Below are positions 43,873 through 53,571 of a DNA stretch of 64,000 bases, one piece after another. A model generated the notes under the pieces. That model saw only the letters and a program-made list of their open reading frames with translations. It did not search any database and was not told the DNA's origin. The DNA comes from Oxobacter pfennigii (lineage in GTDB: Bacteria > Bacillota > Clostridia > Clostridiales > Oxobacteraceae), in the NCBI RefSeq assembly GCF_001317355.1, contig NZ_LKET01000016.1:124001-188000 (forward strand). The letters are read 5' to 3'. A program made the translations under genes and the position numbers. Position 1 is the stretch's first letter; each line of letters starts with the position of its first letter.

Positions 43873-45751
43873 TATTACTCTTGAAGAGAGAAAACAGATT
43901 TTTGATGAATGCATGAGTCAATATAAAGCCAGAATTATCATATGTGCCGGAACGGGCTGTGTGGCAAACGGTTCTCTTGAGGTGTATGCAAAATTCCTGG
44001 AAGTGATAAAGGAAAAAGGACTTTCGGTTGCTGTTACCACGAGGAAAGAAAAGGCAGATTATATCATTTCCGAAAGCGGTTGCCAGGGTTTCTGCCAGAT
44101 GGGCCCCCTCGTTACTTTATATCCTCAGGGCGTACTATATACTAAAGTAAAGCCTGAAGATGTGGAGGAAATTGTGGATGAAACACTTGTTAAAGGGAAG
44201 CTTATAACACGCCTTTTTTATCACTCTCCCAATGATGGCACAGCAAATGCCGATATACAGCATATTCCTTTTTATAAGCTGCAGCAGCGCACAGTACTTA
44301 AGCTCTGCGGATATATAGATGCTCAGGATATAGAAGAATATATTGCAAACGGCGGATATGCAATGGCCCGCAAGGCTATTTGTGAAATGTCTGACAAAGA
44401 AATTTGCGACACAATGCTGGAATCAGGCCTTCGCGGACGTGGCGGCGCCGGCTTCCCTACAGGGAGAAAATGGGATTTGACGCGGATTCATAAAAGCGAT
44501 GTCAAATATGTCATCTGCAACGGTGATGAAGGAGATCCCGGTGCCTTTATGGACCGCTGTGTTATGGAAGGCAACCCTCACAGCGTGCTTGAGGGTATGA
44601 TTATTGCAGCTAAAGCCATTGGCGGTACAGAAGGCTATATATATGTAAGAACGGAGTATCCTCTGGCTGTTGAAAGGCTGAGGATAGCTATAGACGATGC
44701 AAGAGCAGCAGGTATTTTGGGAAAAAACATTTTCGGAAGCCATATGGAATTTGATATTCATGTTATGGAAGGTGCCGGCGCTTTCGTATGTGGCGAAGAA
44801 ACAGCGCTCATTGCTTCCATTGAAGGCAAGCGGGGCATGCCGGTTCCCAAGCCTCCTTTCCCTGCAGAAAGCGGTTTATTTGGAAAGCCGACAGTCATAA
44901 ATAATGTTGAAACCCTTGCCTCAGTGCCTATTGTAATGCAGATGGGCTCAGGTCAATATTCATCAATAGGAACGGAAAAATCAAAAGGCACAAAAACCTT
45001 TGCCCTTACAGGACATGTTGCAAATACCGGCCTTATTGAGGTTCCCTTCGGTACAACACTAAGGCAGATTGTGGATGATATCGGCGGCGGAGCTGTAAAT
45101 GATGACGGAACAATCTGCGGCAGTGATTTTAAAGCTGTTCAAATAGGCGGCCCCTCCGGCGGATGTCTGACTAAAGAACACTTGGACATGCCACTTGATT
45201 ATGAAAACCTTGGAGCGGTAGGCGCTATGGTGGGATCCGGCGGACTTGTTGTCATGAACAATCAAACCTGTATCGTCCAGATAGCCAGGTTCTTCATGCA
45301 ATTTACTCAAAATGAATCCTGCGGAAAGTGTGTACCCTGCAGAGAAGGTACAAAGCAAATGCTGGCGCTTCTTGATGATATCATTCAGGGGAGAGCAACA
45401 GGTGAGACTCTCAATCTACTTGAAGAGCTTGCAAACACTGTGAAGATCGGTTCGCTGTGCGGTTTGGGCAAGACTGCCCCCAATCCGGTTCTGTCCACTT
45501 TAAGATATTTCAGGGATGAATATAACGCCCATGTTTTTGAAAAGCGTTGTCCGGCAGACAGATGTGAAGCTTTTAAAAAGTATGCCATTAATTCGGAAAA
45601 ATGCAAAAGCTGCGGAGCTTGTTCAAAAAAATGTCCGGTAAGCGCTATTTCAGGTGAAAAAGGCGTTCCTTATATCATCGACAAGGATAAATGTATAAAA
45701 TGCGGCGCCTGTATGCAAACCTGCAAGTTTAGCGCAATAGCCATTGAGTAG
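43862..45751 (+). CDS. hydB: NADH-dependent [FeFe]-hydrogenase subunit B (NuoF-like)
   Basis: A 629-aa flavoprotein. Residues ~20-110 are a thioredoxin-like [2Fe-2S] domain (C28, C33, C74, C78). The FMN and NADH region includes GLRGRGGAGFPTGRKW (~188-203) and CNGDEGDPGAFMD; a [4Fe-4S] site is at CGKCVPCREG; two C-terminal ferredoxin clusters are in CKSCGACSKKCP and CIKCGACMQTC. In electron-bifurcating HydABC this subunit exchanges electrons with NAD(H) and ferredoxin. The start overlaps hydC, with AAGGAGG inside that gene. Confidence 0.94.
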   Translation: MSNNITLEERKQIFDECMSQYKARIIICAGTGCVANGSLEVYAKFLEVIKEKGLSVAVTTRKEKADYIISESGCQGFCQMGPLVTLYPQGVLYTKVKPEDVEEIVDETLVKGKLITRLFYHSPNDGTANADIQHIPFYKLQQRTVLKLCGYIDAQDIEEYIANGGYAMARKAICEMSDKEICDTMLESGLRGRGGAGFPTGRKWDLTRIHKSDVKYVICNGDEGDPGAFMDRCVMEGNPHSVLEGMIIAAKAIGGTEGYIYVRTEYPLAVERLRIAIDDARAAGILGKNIFGSHMEFDIHVMEGAGAFVCGEETALIASIEGKRGMPVPKPPFPAESGLFGKPTVINNVETLASVPIVMQMGSGQYSSIGTEKSKGTKTFALTGHVANTGLIEVPFGTTLRQIVDDIGGGAVNDDGTICGSDFKAVQIGGPSGGCLTKEHLDMPLDYENLGAVGAMVGSGGLVVMNNQTCIVQIARFFMQFTQNESCGKCVPCREGTKQMLALLDDIIQGRATGETLNLLEELANTVKIGSLCGLGKTAPNPVLSTLRYFRDEYNAHVFEKRCPADRCEAFKKYAINSEKCKSCGACSKKCPVSAISGEKGVPYIIDKDKCIKCGACMQTCKFSAIAIE

Positions 45752-45764
45752 GAGGGGTATGAAA

Positions 45765-47747
45765 ATGATTAAAACACTAAGTGCTGTTATAGATAATATC
45801 GAGGTGCAAATAGAAGACGAGCGCAATCTTCTGGAGCTTATTAAAAAAGCTCACATCGAACTGCCGACTTTCTGCTATCATTCCGACATAAGCATTTATG
45901 GAGCCTGCCGTATGTGCATGGTTGAGGTTAGCGGCAGAGGTATTGTGCCGGCCTGTTCCACTCCTGTAAGCGATGGTATGGTTATCAGTACCAATACAAA
46001 GCAAATAAGAGACATGCGTAAAATGATTGTTGAGCTTATGCTTGCAAATCACGATCAAAATTGTACAACCTGTCCAAAGAGCGGCGATTGCAGGCTCCAG
46101 AAAATTGCTCATCAGATGGGTATTTCAACAGTCCGTTTCAAGCAAACTGAAGCATTCCCTCAAATGGACCTGTCTTCTGATGCAATTCTTCGCGATCCTG
46201 CAAAATGTGTGCTGTGCGGGGACTGCGTACGTGTTTGCAGGGAAATCCAATCAGTGGGTGTCCTTGACTTTGCCGGCCGCGGTGCCAATTCCGTTGTTAC
46301 TCCAAGCTTTAAAAAAGGAATCGGAGAAGTTGAATGCGTAAACTGCGGGCAATGTATAAAGGCATGTCCTGTAGGGGCGCTAACTCCTAAATACCAGATA
46401 AACGACGTCTGGAATGCCATACATGATAAATTAAAGACTGTTGTCGTACAAATTGCGCCGGCAGTCCGTGTAGCCCTGGGTGAGTATTTCGGATTTGAGC
46501 CCGGGACAGTAACAACGGGGCAGATTGTTTCCGCTCTACGTATGATGGGCTTCAATAAAGTATATGACACATGCTTTGCAGCCGACCTGACCGTTATTGA
46601 GGAAGGCAACGAGTTTTTAAAGCGCCTTGAAAAGGGCGATAATCTTCCTCAGTTTACTTCATGCTGTCCAGGATGGGTGAAATTTGCAGAGCAGTATTAT
46701 CCCGACATGCTGCCGAACATCTCCTCCTGCCGTTCCCCTCAACAGATGTTCGGGTCACTTTGCAAGGATAAATTGACAAAAGAAGCAAACATCAAGAGAG
46801 AAGACTTGGTTGTAGTCTCAATAATGCCCTGTACGGCCAAGAAATACGAGGCGAACAGGGAGGAATTCCGGGTAAACGGAAATAAGGATGTAGATTTTGT
46901 TCTTACCACCCAGGAACTGGCCCTCATGATTAAAGAACGCGGTATAGAATTTAGCAGTCTTGAGCCTGGTTCCTTTGATATGCCCTTTGGCTTTAAATCA
47001 GGCGCATCTGTAATTTTCGGTACCTCCGGAGGCGTAAGCGAGGCAGTTTTAAGATATGCGGTTGATAAAGTTACGAATAATTCTTTTACCGATTATAAGC
47101 AGCTTCGCGTGGATTCCAATCTAAAGATTACCGAAGTCAACGTTGGAGGCAAAGTTCTCCGCTTAGCTATTGTCAGCGGTCTTGGCAATACCCGCAAGCT
47201 TATAGATAAAATACGCCGCGGTGAAGAATACTTTGACCTTGTTGAGGTAATGGCATGCTGCGGCGGCTGCGTAAACGGCGGCGGACAGCCGGTGACAGAT
47301 TCAAGCAATGGAGTAAAAGCCCGTGCCAAGGGTTTGTACGACAATGACGTAATGCTTCAGGTACACAGCTCTCAGGAAAATCCTTATCTTCAGAAGGTTT
47401 ATGATGCGGATCTGGATGAACATAAAGCCCATGAATTGCTGCATACCGTTTATAAAAACAGGAAGAGAATTTCCGGAGAAGATATTATGATCACAGAAGC
47501 AGGAACAGATAAAAAGCTTCAGCTTAAAATATGCTTCGGAACAAGCTGCTTTATCCGGGGGTCTCAGGATTTATACAGAATGCTTATGGAATATGTCCGT
47601 CAAAGAGGTATTGAGGACCAGACAGAAATTATAATCTCGTTTTGCAGTGAGCAGTGTAAAAAAGGACCTGTTATAAAAGTTAATGGCAAATCAATTAACC
47701 AATGCACTTTTGAAATGGCTGTAAAAGAAATAGAAGAGATAATATAA
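45765..47747 (+). CDS. hydA: [FeFe]-hydrogenase catalytic subunit A
   Basis: A 660-aa hydrogenase. In order: [2Fe-2S] (C37, C48, C51, C64), His-ligated [4Fe-4S] (H96, C100, C103, C109), two ferredoxin clusters (C148-C158, C191-C201), the H-cluster domain (~225-510) and a C-terminal thioredoxin-like [2Fe-2S] domain (C590, C595, C627, C631). H-cluster motifs are FTSCCPGWV, IMPCTAKKYEA and EVMACCGGCVNGGGQP; the last has Cys499 where Pro is usual. With HydB and HydC it would couple H2 to NAD(H) and ferredoxin. ATG 45765 is seven bases from AGGAGGGG; an ATG at 45759 is too close. Confidence 0.94.
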   Translation: MIKTLSAVIDNIEVQIEDERNLLELIKKAHIELPTFCYHSDISIYGACRMCMVEVSGRGIVPACSTPVSDGMVISTNTKQIRDMRKMIVELMLANHDQNCTTCPKSGDCRLQKIAHQMGISTVRFKQTEAFPQMDLSSDAILRDPAKCVLCGDCVRVCREIQSVGVLDFAGRGANSVVTPSFKKGIGEVECVNCGQCIKACPVGALTPKYQINDVWNAIHDKLKTVVVQIAPAVRVALGEYFGFEPGTVTTGQIVSALRMMGFNKVYDTCFAADLTVIEEGNEFLKRLEKGDNLPQFTSCCPGWVKFAEQYYPDMLPNISSCRSPQQMFGSLCKDKLTKEANIKREDLVVVSIMPCTAKKYEANREEFRVNGNKDVDFVLTTQELALMIKERGIEFSSLEPGSFDMPFGFKSGASVIFGTSGGVSEAVLRYAVDKVTNNSFTDYKQLRVDSNLKITEVNVGGKVLRLAIVSGLGNTRKLIDKIRRGEEYFDLVEVMACCGGCVNGGGQPVTDSSNGVKARAKGLYDNDVMLQVHSSQENPYLQKVYDADLDEHKAHELLHTVYKNRKRISGEDIMITEAGTDKKLQLKICFGTSCFIRGSQDLYRMLMEYVRQRGIEDQTEIIISFCSEQCKKGPVIKVNGKSINQCTFEMAVKEIEEII

Positions 47748-47782
47748 AATATACCTAAATCATGAATCTGCTGTAAATAATC

Positions 47783-47825
47783 AAAGCATTGCGAAATATG
47801 TTGCAAACGTATTTCGCAATGCTTT
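47783..47825 (+). terminator. Perfect hairpin between hydA and hydS
   Basis: A 16-bp perfect stem (47783-47798 with 47810-47825) and 11-base loop. There is no long T run, so it may reduce rather than stop read-through into hydS, or protect the 3' end of the hydCBA message. Confidence 0.6.
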
Positions 47826-47851
47826 AATATCAAAAGTGGAGGTGGATTTTT

Positions 47852-49570
47852 ATGCCATCAGCAACAAATATTAATCCGCTCAATAACCATCAGAAAACAG
47901 TATACACGGTTACCGCAAACTGCCAGGATTGCTACCGCTGTGTCAGGGTATGCCCTGTGAAAGCCATAAGCGTGCGCAATGGACAGGCAAGAATTGAGGA
48001 CAATTTTTGTATAAAATGCGGAACATGTGTCAGAGAGTGTCCTCAGCATGCCAAAACCATCCGCTCGAGCCTTGATTTGGTTAAGGATTTGTTATCTTCC
48101 AAAAGACCTGTGGCTGTAAGCGTTGCTCCCTCCTTTGCAGCAATTTTTGACGGATGGCGTGCAACCCGGCTTCCTTATGCATTGCACAAACTTGGGTTTA
48201 AATATGTTTCGGAAACAGCCGAGGGGGCTTTGCTGGTTACGGAAGAAACATTGAAAAATAAAAATAAAGGAACTATTTGTACTGCCTGCCCCGCTGTTGT
48301 TAACTATATAGAAAAGTATCGTCCTGAGTATACTGATATGCTTATTCCGGTAGTTTCTCCAATGGTTGCCCATGGGAAACTCCTGAAGAAACGTCACGGC
48401 AAGGATTGTGCCGTGGTTTTCATAGGACCTTGCGCAGCAAAGAAGCTGGAGGCAGTACGTCCTGAAAACGCCGATGCCATTGATGCCGTTCTTACCTTTA
48501 CCGAACTTATTCAATGGCTTAACGAAGAGAGAATAGACCTTGCCGCTTGTCCCGAAGGGAATTTTGAAAGTTACGGCAATATAGATAAAGCGCGCCTTTT
48601 TCCACTGCAAGGCGGTCTTCTAAAAACCGGCAGCATAGATTGTGACGGCACAAATGCCGACGTGATGCATATTAGCGGGGCTAATGATGTCATAGGACTC
48701 TTTGAAATCCCGCCTTCAGACTGGAAGTACTCCGTTGTGGAGCCCTTGTTCTGTTCGGGAGGATGCATAAACGGCCCAGGTATTTCCACAGATAAAAATA
48801 TTTTCATAAGAAAGCAGAATGTTATTTCCTATGCTGAAAAATCTACGATATCAGATAGGGACATTGACAGAGCGATTTCATCAAGAGCCTTATTCGAAAA
48901 CGAGAACATTAGCCTTTCTGCTTACGAGGTAGATGAAAACAGAATAAATCAGGTGTTTGAAGCAACGGGCAAAAGTGATCCCAAGCTTCAATTGAACTGC
49001 GGAGCCTGCGGCTATGAGTCGTGCAGAGATAACGCAATTGCTGTTGTTAAAGGAATGGCTGAGCCTGAAATGTGTATTCCGTACATGCGCAGGCTTGCAA
49101 AGCAGCATAGCGACAGAATCATTGAAACTACTCCAAACGGAGTGATAATCTTAAACAATGAATTGCAAATAATGCATATGAATCCGGCCTTTCAAAAGAT
49201 GTTTATATGCAATAACGGAATACTGGGGCGGCACATTTCCTACCTTCTTGATACCAATGGCTATGAAAAGCTTGCGTCGGGATCGGTGAAACTTTATGAG
49301 GCTATAAAAAGCAAAAACGGTAAAAAGTATCATGAGCTTTTGTATGCTCTTCCTGATGAATCCCAGTATGTAGGGCTGTATACCGACGTTACTAAAATAA
49401 AATTCGACGACAGTCAGATTGATCTTATAAAAAATCAGACTCTGGAACAGGCAAAAGAACTTCTTGATCATCAGATTAAGTTTTCGCAGGAGATGGCTCA
49501 CTACCTCGGAAAGAGCACGGCGCGAAGCGAAGAGCTGGTCATGCGTATTATGGATTTGTTCGAGGAATAG
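47852..49570 (+). CDS. hydS: Sensory-type [FeFe]-hydrogenase with PAS domain
   Basis: A 572-aa protein: two N-terminal [4Fe-4S] clusters (C24-C34, C53-C63), an H-cluster domain (~70-340), another Fe-S motif (LNCGACGYESCRDNAIAVVK, near 380) and a PAS domain (~415-500), ending in a helical segment. The H-cluster motifs are ICTACPAVVNYI, IGPCAAKKLEA and EPLFCSGGCINGPG. The Cys that relays protons in catalytic enzymes is Ala145 here, as in group C sensory hydrogenases. It probably senses H2 and signals through the PAS region to the phosphatase encoded next. ATG 47852 has GGAGG upstream. Confidence 0.9.
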   Translation: MPSATNINPLNNHQKTVYTVTANCQDCYRCVRVCPVKAISVRNGQARIEDNFCIKCGTCVRECPQHAKTIRSSLDLVKDLLSSKRPVAVSVAPSFAAIFDGWRATRLPYALHKLGFKYVSETAEGALLVTEETLKNKNKGTICTACPAVVNYIEKYRPEYTDMLIPVVSPMVAHGKLLKKRHGKDCAVVFIGPCAAKKLEAVRPENADAIDAVLTFTELIQWLNEERIDLAACPEGNFESYGNIDKARLFPLQGGLLKTGSIDCDGTNADVMHISGANDVIGLFEIPPSDWKYSVVEPLFCSGGCINGPGISTDKNIFIRKQNVISYAEKSTISDRDIDRAISSRALFENENISLSAYEVDENRINQVFEATGKSDPKLQLNCGACGYESCRDNAIAVVKGMAEPEMCIPYMRRLAKQHSDRIIETTPNGVIILNNELQIMHMNPAFQKMFICNNGILGRHISYLLDTNGYEKLASGSVKLYEAIKSKNGKKYHELLYALPDESQYVGLYTDVTKIKFDDSQIDLIKNQTLEQAKELLDHQIKFSQEMAHYLGKSTARSEELVMRIMDLFEE

Positions 49571-49627
49571 CATTCCGAGCAATAAGATTGCGTGGAATAA
49601 ATTCTATCTAAGTTGAGGTGAAACAGT

Positions 49628-50770
49628 TTGAAGTTTTTTGAGGATTTTGTGGGACAGGCTAAAAAAATGGGAAAGCTTGTGTGCGGAGATGTCTTTTTGC
49701 GTGAGCGCACACTGGATATAACCGAGTTCGTTCTTTGTGACGGTATTGGTTCCGGTGTTTATGCCAATATTGCAGCGATATCCTGTGCCAGCCGTATCAT
49801 CGAACTGTTCAAGGCAGGCATAACTCTTCGCTCGGTATGTGAAATGGTGGCTGATTCTATGCACAGGGCAAGAAAAGAGGATATCCCTTTTTCAGCCTTT
49901 TCTGCTGTCAGGATTCTTCACGATGGTCAGTTTACCGTATTCACATACGAAGCTCCTGAGCCTATTCTGATAAGAGATGGTACGGCAAGTATTCTTAAGC
50001 AGCATTTTCATACGGCAAGCTATGAGGTTATTGGAGAATGTTCGGGTATGTTATCAGTAGGAGACAGCCTTGTCATATGTTCTGACGGTGTCACTCAGGC
50101 GGGCTTAAGCCATGGCTTGGACCTGGGAATAGGTTCATCAGGCCTTGTTGATTTTATCAATCACTGTTTGAGCAGGGGATGCGCCTTAAAAGAGCTTCCT
50201 GAGAGGATACTGAAAATGACATCCCTGGTATCCAGCGGGCGGTATGAGGACGACACCACTGTTGCAATACTTAACTGCCGTGAATCCCAGCAGATTACCG
50301 TGCTGTCCGGGCCTCCTATTATTAAATCCAAAGACAGGGATTTTATAGATGAATTCATGACATATCCCGGAACCCGTGTGGTATGCGGTTCAACCACAGC
50401 CGAAATATTATCCCGGGAGCTTAAACGGGATATAAAGCTTAAAAACGCCGGCACTTCCTTTGGGAGCCCTCCGGAATATTTCATGGAGGGAATTGATATG
50501 ATCACCGAGGGCGTAGTTATACTCAATCAGATTAACAATATTCTTGATGAAAATCCTGGTGCCTTCAGCTATGATTCTCCTGTGGAGCGGCTATGTTCTT
50601 TAATGCTCAAAGCTGATGTGGTTACTTTTATGGTGGGCCGGGCTATGAACTATGCCCATTCGGACCTTATTTTTAAGCAGCTTGGAATACGCCCCAGAGA
50701 GACAACAATAAGGCTTATTGCAGAAAAACTCAAGGAAAAGGGCAAGCTTGTTGTAAATAAATTTTATTGA
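49628..50770 (+). CDS. SpoIIE/PP2C-type serine phosphatase
   Basis: A 380-aa protein with a PP2C/SpoIIE domain in residues ~1-215: GDVFLRERTLDITEFVLCDG and GSGVYANIAA, then SLVICSDGVTQAG and GRYEDDTTVAIL supplying metal-binding Asp residues. The C-terminal ~160 residues form a separate domain (VCGSTTAEILSREL). It begins at TTG 49628 with GAGGTG upstream. In other Clostridia the same pair, hydS plus this phosphatase, lies beside hydrogenase operons and is thought to relay H2 status to gene control. No kinase is seen nearby. Confidence 0.88.
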   Translation: MKFFEDFVGQAKKMGKLVCGDVFLRERTLDITEFVLCDGIGSGVYANIAAISCASRIIELFKAGITLRSVCEMVADSMHRARKEDIPFSAFSAVRILHDGQFTVFTYEAPEPILIRDGTASILKQHFHTASYEVIGECSGMLSVGDSLVICSDGVTQAGLSHGLDLGIGSSGLVDFINHCLSRGCALKELPERILKMTSLVSSGRYEDDTTVAILNCRESQQITVLSGPPIIKSKDRDFIDEFMTYPGTRVVCGSTTAEILSRELKRDIKLKNAGTSFGSPPEYFMEGIDMITEGVVILNQINNILDENPGAFSYDSPVERLCSLMLKADVVTFMVGRAMNYAHSDLIFKQLGIRPRETTIRLIAEKLKEKGKLVVNKFY

Positions 50771-50874
50771 TGTGATATGGATTGGACTTTTAGGTAGCTG
50801 ATGTTTTCGCGCTGATCAAGGCCCTTTGAATGAAGTGCTATTATAAAATACTTATAATTAAGAGAGTGATAATC

Positions 50875-52023
50875 ATGGAAAAAAGAAAAGTATACGTTGA
50901 CAACGCAGCCACCACTGCGCTTTCCGATAGGGCGTTTAATGCCATGCTTCCTTATTTTAGCAATTGCTATGCCAATCCTTCAGCAATACATGAGTATGGA
51001 CTGGATGCAAGAGCTGCCCTTGAACGGTCTAGAAGGATTGTTGCAAAGGCAATAGGAGCTAGAAATAACGAAATTTTCTTTACCTCCGGAGGAACAGAAT
51101 CGGACAACTGGGCGCTGCGGGGAGCAGCAGAACTGCGCTCATCGAAAGGGAAGCACATAATTACTACCTCTATTGAGCATAATGCTGTAATAAAGACGGC
51201 TGAAGTCCTTGAAAAACAAGGATATGGGGTAACCTACCTGCCTGTCGACAAACATGGAATGATAACGCCTGAGCAGCTTTCAGACGCTATAAGGGAGGAC
51301 ACGGTCCTGATAAGTATTATGATGGCCAACAACGAAATCGGTACCATCTTGCCCATAAAAGAGCTGTGTAACGTTGCACACAAAAGGAAAGTGCTTTTCC
51401 ATACAGATGCGGTGCAGGCAGTTGGACACATTAAGATCAATGTCAGGGAGCTGGGAGTCGACATGCTTTCCATGTCCGCACACAAATTTCAAGGCCCCAA
51501 GGGTATAGGTGCGCTGTATGTAAAAATAGGCTGTCCAATCCCTCCCATTATATATGGAGGAGGTCAGGAAAGAGGTTCAAGGTCAGGAACTGAGAATGTG
51601 CCTGGCGCAGTGGGTATGGCTGCTGCAATCGAGGAAGCTGTGGCACATATGGAGGACAACAGCAGAAAAATTATTTCAATGAGGAATAAGCTTATCCAGG
51701 GTATATTGAAAATTCCCGGATCCTATTTAACAGGGGATCCCGAAAACCGCCTTCCGGGAAACGCTTCCTTTGCTTTTGACGGGATGGATAAAAAACCTAT
51801 CACTACGGCCTTAAGTAAAGAGGGCATATTTGCAAGTTCGGCAAGCGCATGCAGCGCAGGCTCGATAAAGCCTTCGAGGATACTGCTTGCAACAGGGGCT
51901 ACGGAATCCCTTGCATATGGCACCCTGCGGATTACACTTAATGAGCACAACAGTGAAGAGGATATTGACTATTTGCTGGAAGTTGTTCCTTTAGTTATTT
52001 CAAAGCTGCGAATCGGAGAATAA
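50875..52023 (+). CDS. Cysteine desulfurase (IscS/NifS family)
   Basis: A 382-aa PLP enzyme. VYVDNAATTALSDRAF is the N-terminal family motif; the PLP lysine is in SMSAHKFQGPKGIG and the catalytic Cys in ASSASACSAGS near residue 327. It supplies sulfur for Fe-S clusters. The Cys loop is the class I kind. It follows the hydrogen-sensing genes by 104 bases, so it may help build the many Fe-S clusters of HydABC and HydS. The start is ATG 50875; an upstream extension from 50830 has no clear ribosome site. No iscU or scaffold gene is adjacent. Confidence 0.92.
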   Translation: MEKRKVYVDNAATTALSDRAFNAMLPYFSNCYANPSAIHEYGLDARAALERSRRIVAKAIGARNNEIFFTSGGTESDNWALRGAAELRSSKGKHIITTSIEHNAVIKTAEVLEKQGYGVTYLPVDKHGMITPEQLSDAIREDTVLISIMMANNEIGTILPIKELCNVAHKRKVLFHTDAVQAVGHIKINVRELGVDMLSMSAHKFQGPKGIGALYVKIGCPIPPIIYGGGQERGSRSGTENVPGAVGMAAAIEEAVAHMEDNSRKIISMRNKLIQGILKIPGSYLTGDPENRLPGNASFAFDGMDKKPITTALSKEGIFASSASACSAGSIKPSRILLATGATESLAYGTLRITLNEHNSEEDIDYLLEVVPLVISKLRIGE

Positions 52024-52145
52024 TCTTTATTAGTTTCATCTTACCGATATTCTCCCCAAGCGCGGGCATGAAAAATACTCTGCTCTCTGAATGTACGGAC
52101 TTGTATGGAAGATGTGTTACGGTTAAAATATTAAGAATTTAACTC

Positions 52146-52174
52146 TTGTTTGTGTGACTCTATAGTGATATAAT
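52146..52174 (+). promoter_or_regulatory. Promoter of the second tetR gene
   Basis: TTGTTT at 52146-52151 and TATAAT at 52169-52174 with a 17-base spacer, about 48 bases upstream of the ATG. Confidence 0.5.
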
Positions 52175-52221
52175 ACGCTTAATTTAATATAGGTATAGAT
52201 TTTATATATAGAGGGAATTTA

Positions 52222-52881
52222 ATGGCAACTTACAGAACCGGAATAGAAACAAAATTTAAAATTGAAAATGCTGCAAAGAAGCTTTTTTATTCAAAGGGAG
52301 TGGAGAGTACCACATATGCACAAATAGCAAAAAAAGCTAATGTGGACATTAGCTCAATCGTATACCACTTTAAATCATTCGATAATCTTATGTTAGAAAT
52401 TAAAAATCATCTATCTAAAGACAGGAAGCTATTAATAAAAGAGAAAATTAACATACAGTATCCGAACAATAATTTTGCCGAGATGATATTAAACGGTGTT
52501 GAATACCGCAAAAAAATGGAACTCTACGCAGCATATCCAAAGTACTACCGTTTTTATCGCGATGTATATTATAAAGTACAGCACAAATCTGCTGAAAGTC
52601 TTATTATGAATATGTATGATAAAGAATTATCGTTAAATCTTGATTTAAAGCAGAAAATACTTTATGAATCAATAATCACACCTTTTCAATTTACAGTGCC
52701 AGACTTCTTCTTTTCGGAAAAAGTTCAGCTGAATCCACACGAGGTCTGCGATTTCCATGTCAGATATATTCTGAAAACCCTCGGACAAACCGAAGATTTC
52801 ATAAATAAACATATCCAGACCACAACCGAAATTTCTTCCAATATTGAAATTACTTGCGATAACTCTATGAACCTATCATAA
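52222..52881 (+). CDS. TetR family transcriptional regulator
   Basis: A 219-aa regulator with an N-terminal HTH (residues ~12-58: IENAAKKLFYSKGVESTTYA, KKANVDISSIVYHFKSFDN) and a C-terminal ligand domain rich in aromatic residues (YPKYYRFYRDVYYKVQH). ATG 52222 follows GAGGG. The gene stands alone upstream of the transporter-methyltransferase pair and may control it. The ligand is unknown. Confidence 0.87.
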   Translation: MATYRTGIETKFKIENAAKKLFYSKGVESTTYAQIAKKANVDISSIVYHFKSFDNLMLEIKNHLSKDRKLLIKEKINIQYPNNNFAEMILNGVEYRKKMELYAAYPKYYRFYRDVYYKVQHKSAESLIMNMYDKELSLNLDLKQKILYESIITPFQFTVPDFFFSEKVQLNPHEVCDFHVRYILKTLGQTEDFINKHIQTTTEISSNIEITCDNSMNLS

Positions 52882-52882
52882 A

Positions 52883-52926
52883 AAGCTGCCCTATACCGGC
52901 CATAGCTTACGGTTATAGGGCAGCTT
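52883..52926. terminator. Hairpin after tetR
   Basis: A perfect 13-bp stem (AAGCTGCCCTATA/TATAGGGCAGCTT). A T run lies on the minus-strand side only, but the position just after the stop fits a terminator for tetR. Confidence 0.65.
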
Positions 52927-53305
52927 CAATAGTATACTCTTTTATTGCGGCTGTTCTATAAATATATCTCATTATAGTCAGACTGTTATATTGCTTTACC
53001 CACCTCTCATTTACTTCTTTCAAAATTTTTTCCTTTCTTTATGTTTATGCTCTTTATGTTCCTGTGTCAAATTCCAATAATCTAATGATTTCCACGTTCA
53101 AATTTCCTTTTTATACATACTATTATTAATTAATTGGAGTTTAGATTAAAGATACATTGATATAAATTTTAATTCTACATTATATTTTAAATGTATATAA
53201 ATGTTTGCGTTTAAAGTATAACATACGACGAAAAGTATCAACAAATCTACGTATATAAGCACAATATAATATAGTTGTTAAATTAATATATTTATTAAAT
53301 TTATA

Positions 53306-53571
53306 TTGACATGATTTTAACGCTATGTTAATATCAAATCGAATTGCACATGCTTAATTTTAAGGCAATGCAGGATGTCCTAAGAAATGTTGCTAGCGCA
53401 TTTCTGGATATTTACTTTTTTAAGGCTTAATTTTATATGTTTAGTTGTATATAAATTAAATAGTAAAATTTGCGAATAAACATGCATTGCTAAAACAGTC
53501 ATAAGCAATTATAGGCCGGCCTGTGTATTTATTAAAATGAATCAGTTCAATTTTAATGAAGAAAGGGGAAT
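53306..53571 (+). promoter_or_regulatory. Promoter and ~230-nt leader of the transporter gene
   Basis: TTGACA at 53306-53311, a 17-base spacer and TATA-like TAATAT at 53329-53334 form a strong promoter. The first base of the message would be near 53341, leaving about 230 nt before the ATG. In this leader AGAAATG pairs with CATTTCT (about 53385-53405), followed within 20 bases by TTTTTT. It could be an attenuator. No known riboswitch core was recognised. The preceding 52927-53305 is AT-rich and without a gene. Confidence 0.55.

Noticed and set aside
53341-53571. Cobalamin riboswitch upstream of the transporter and UroD-like gene
   Set aside because: Expected because the enzyme may use a corrinoid, but the B12-box pattern GCCACTG was not found and the fold does not fit.
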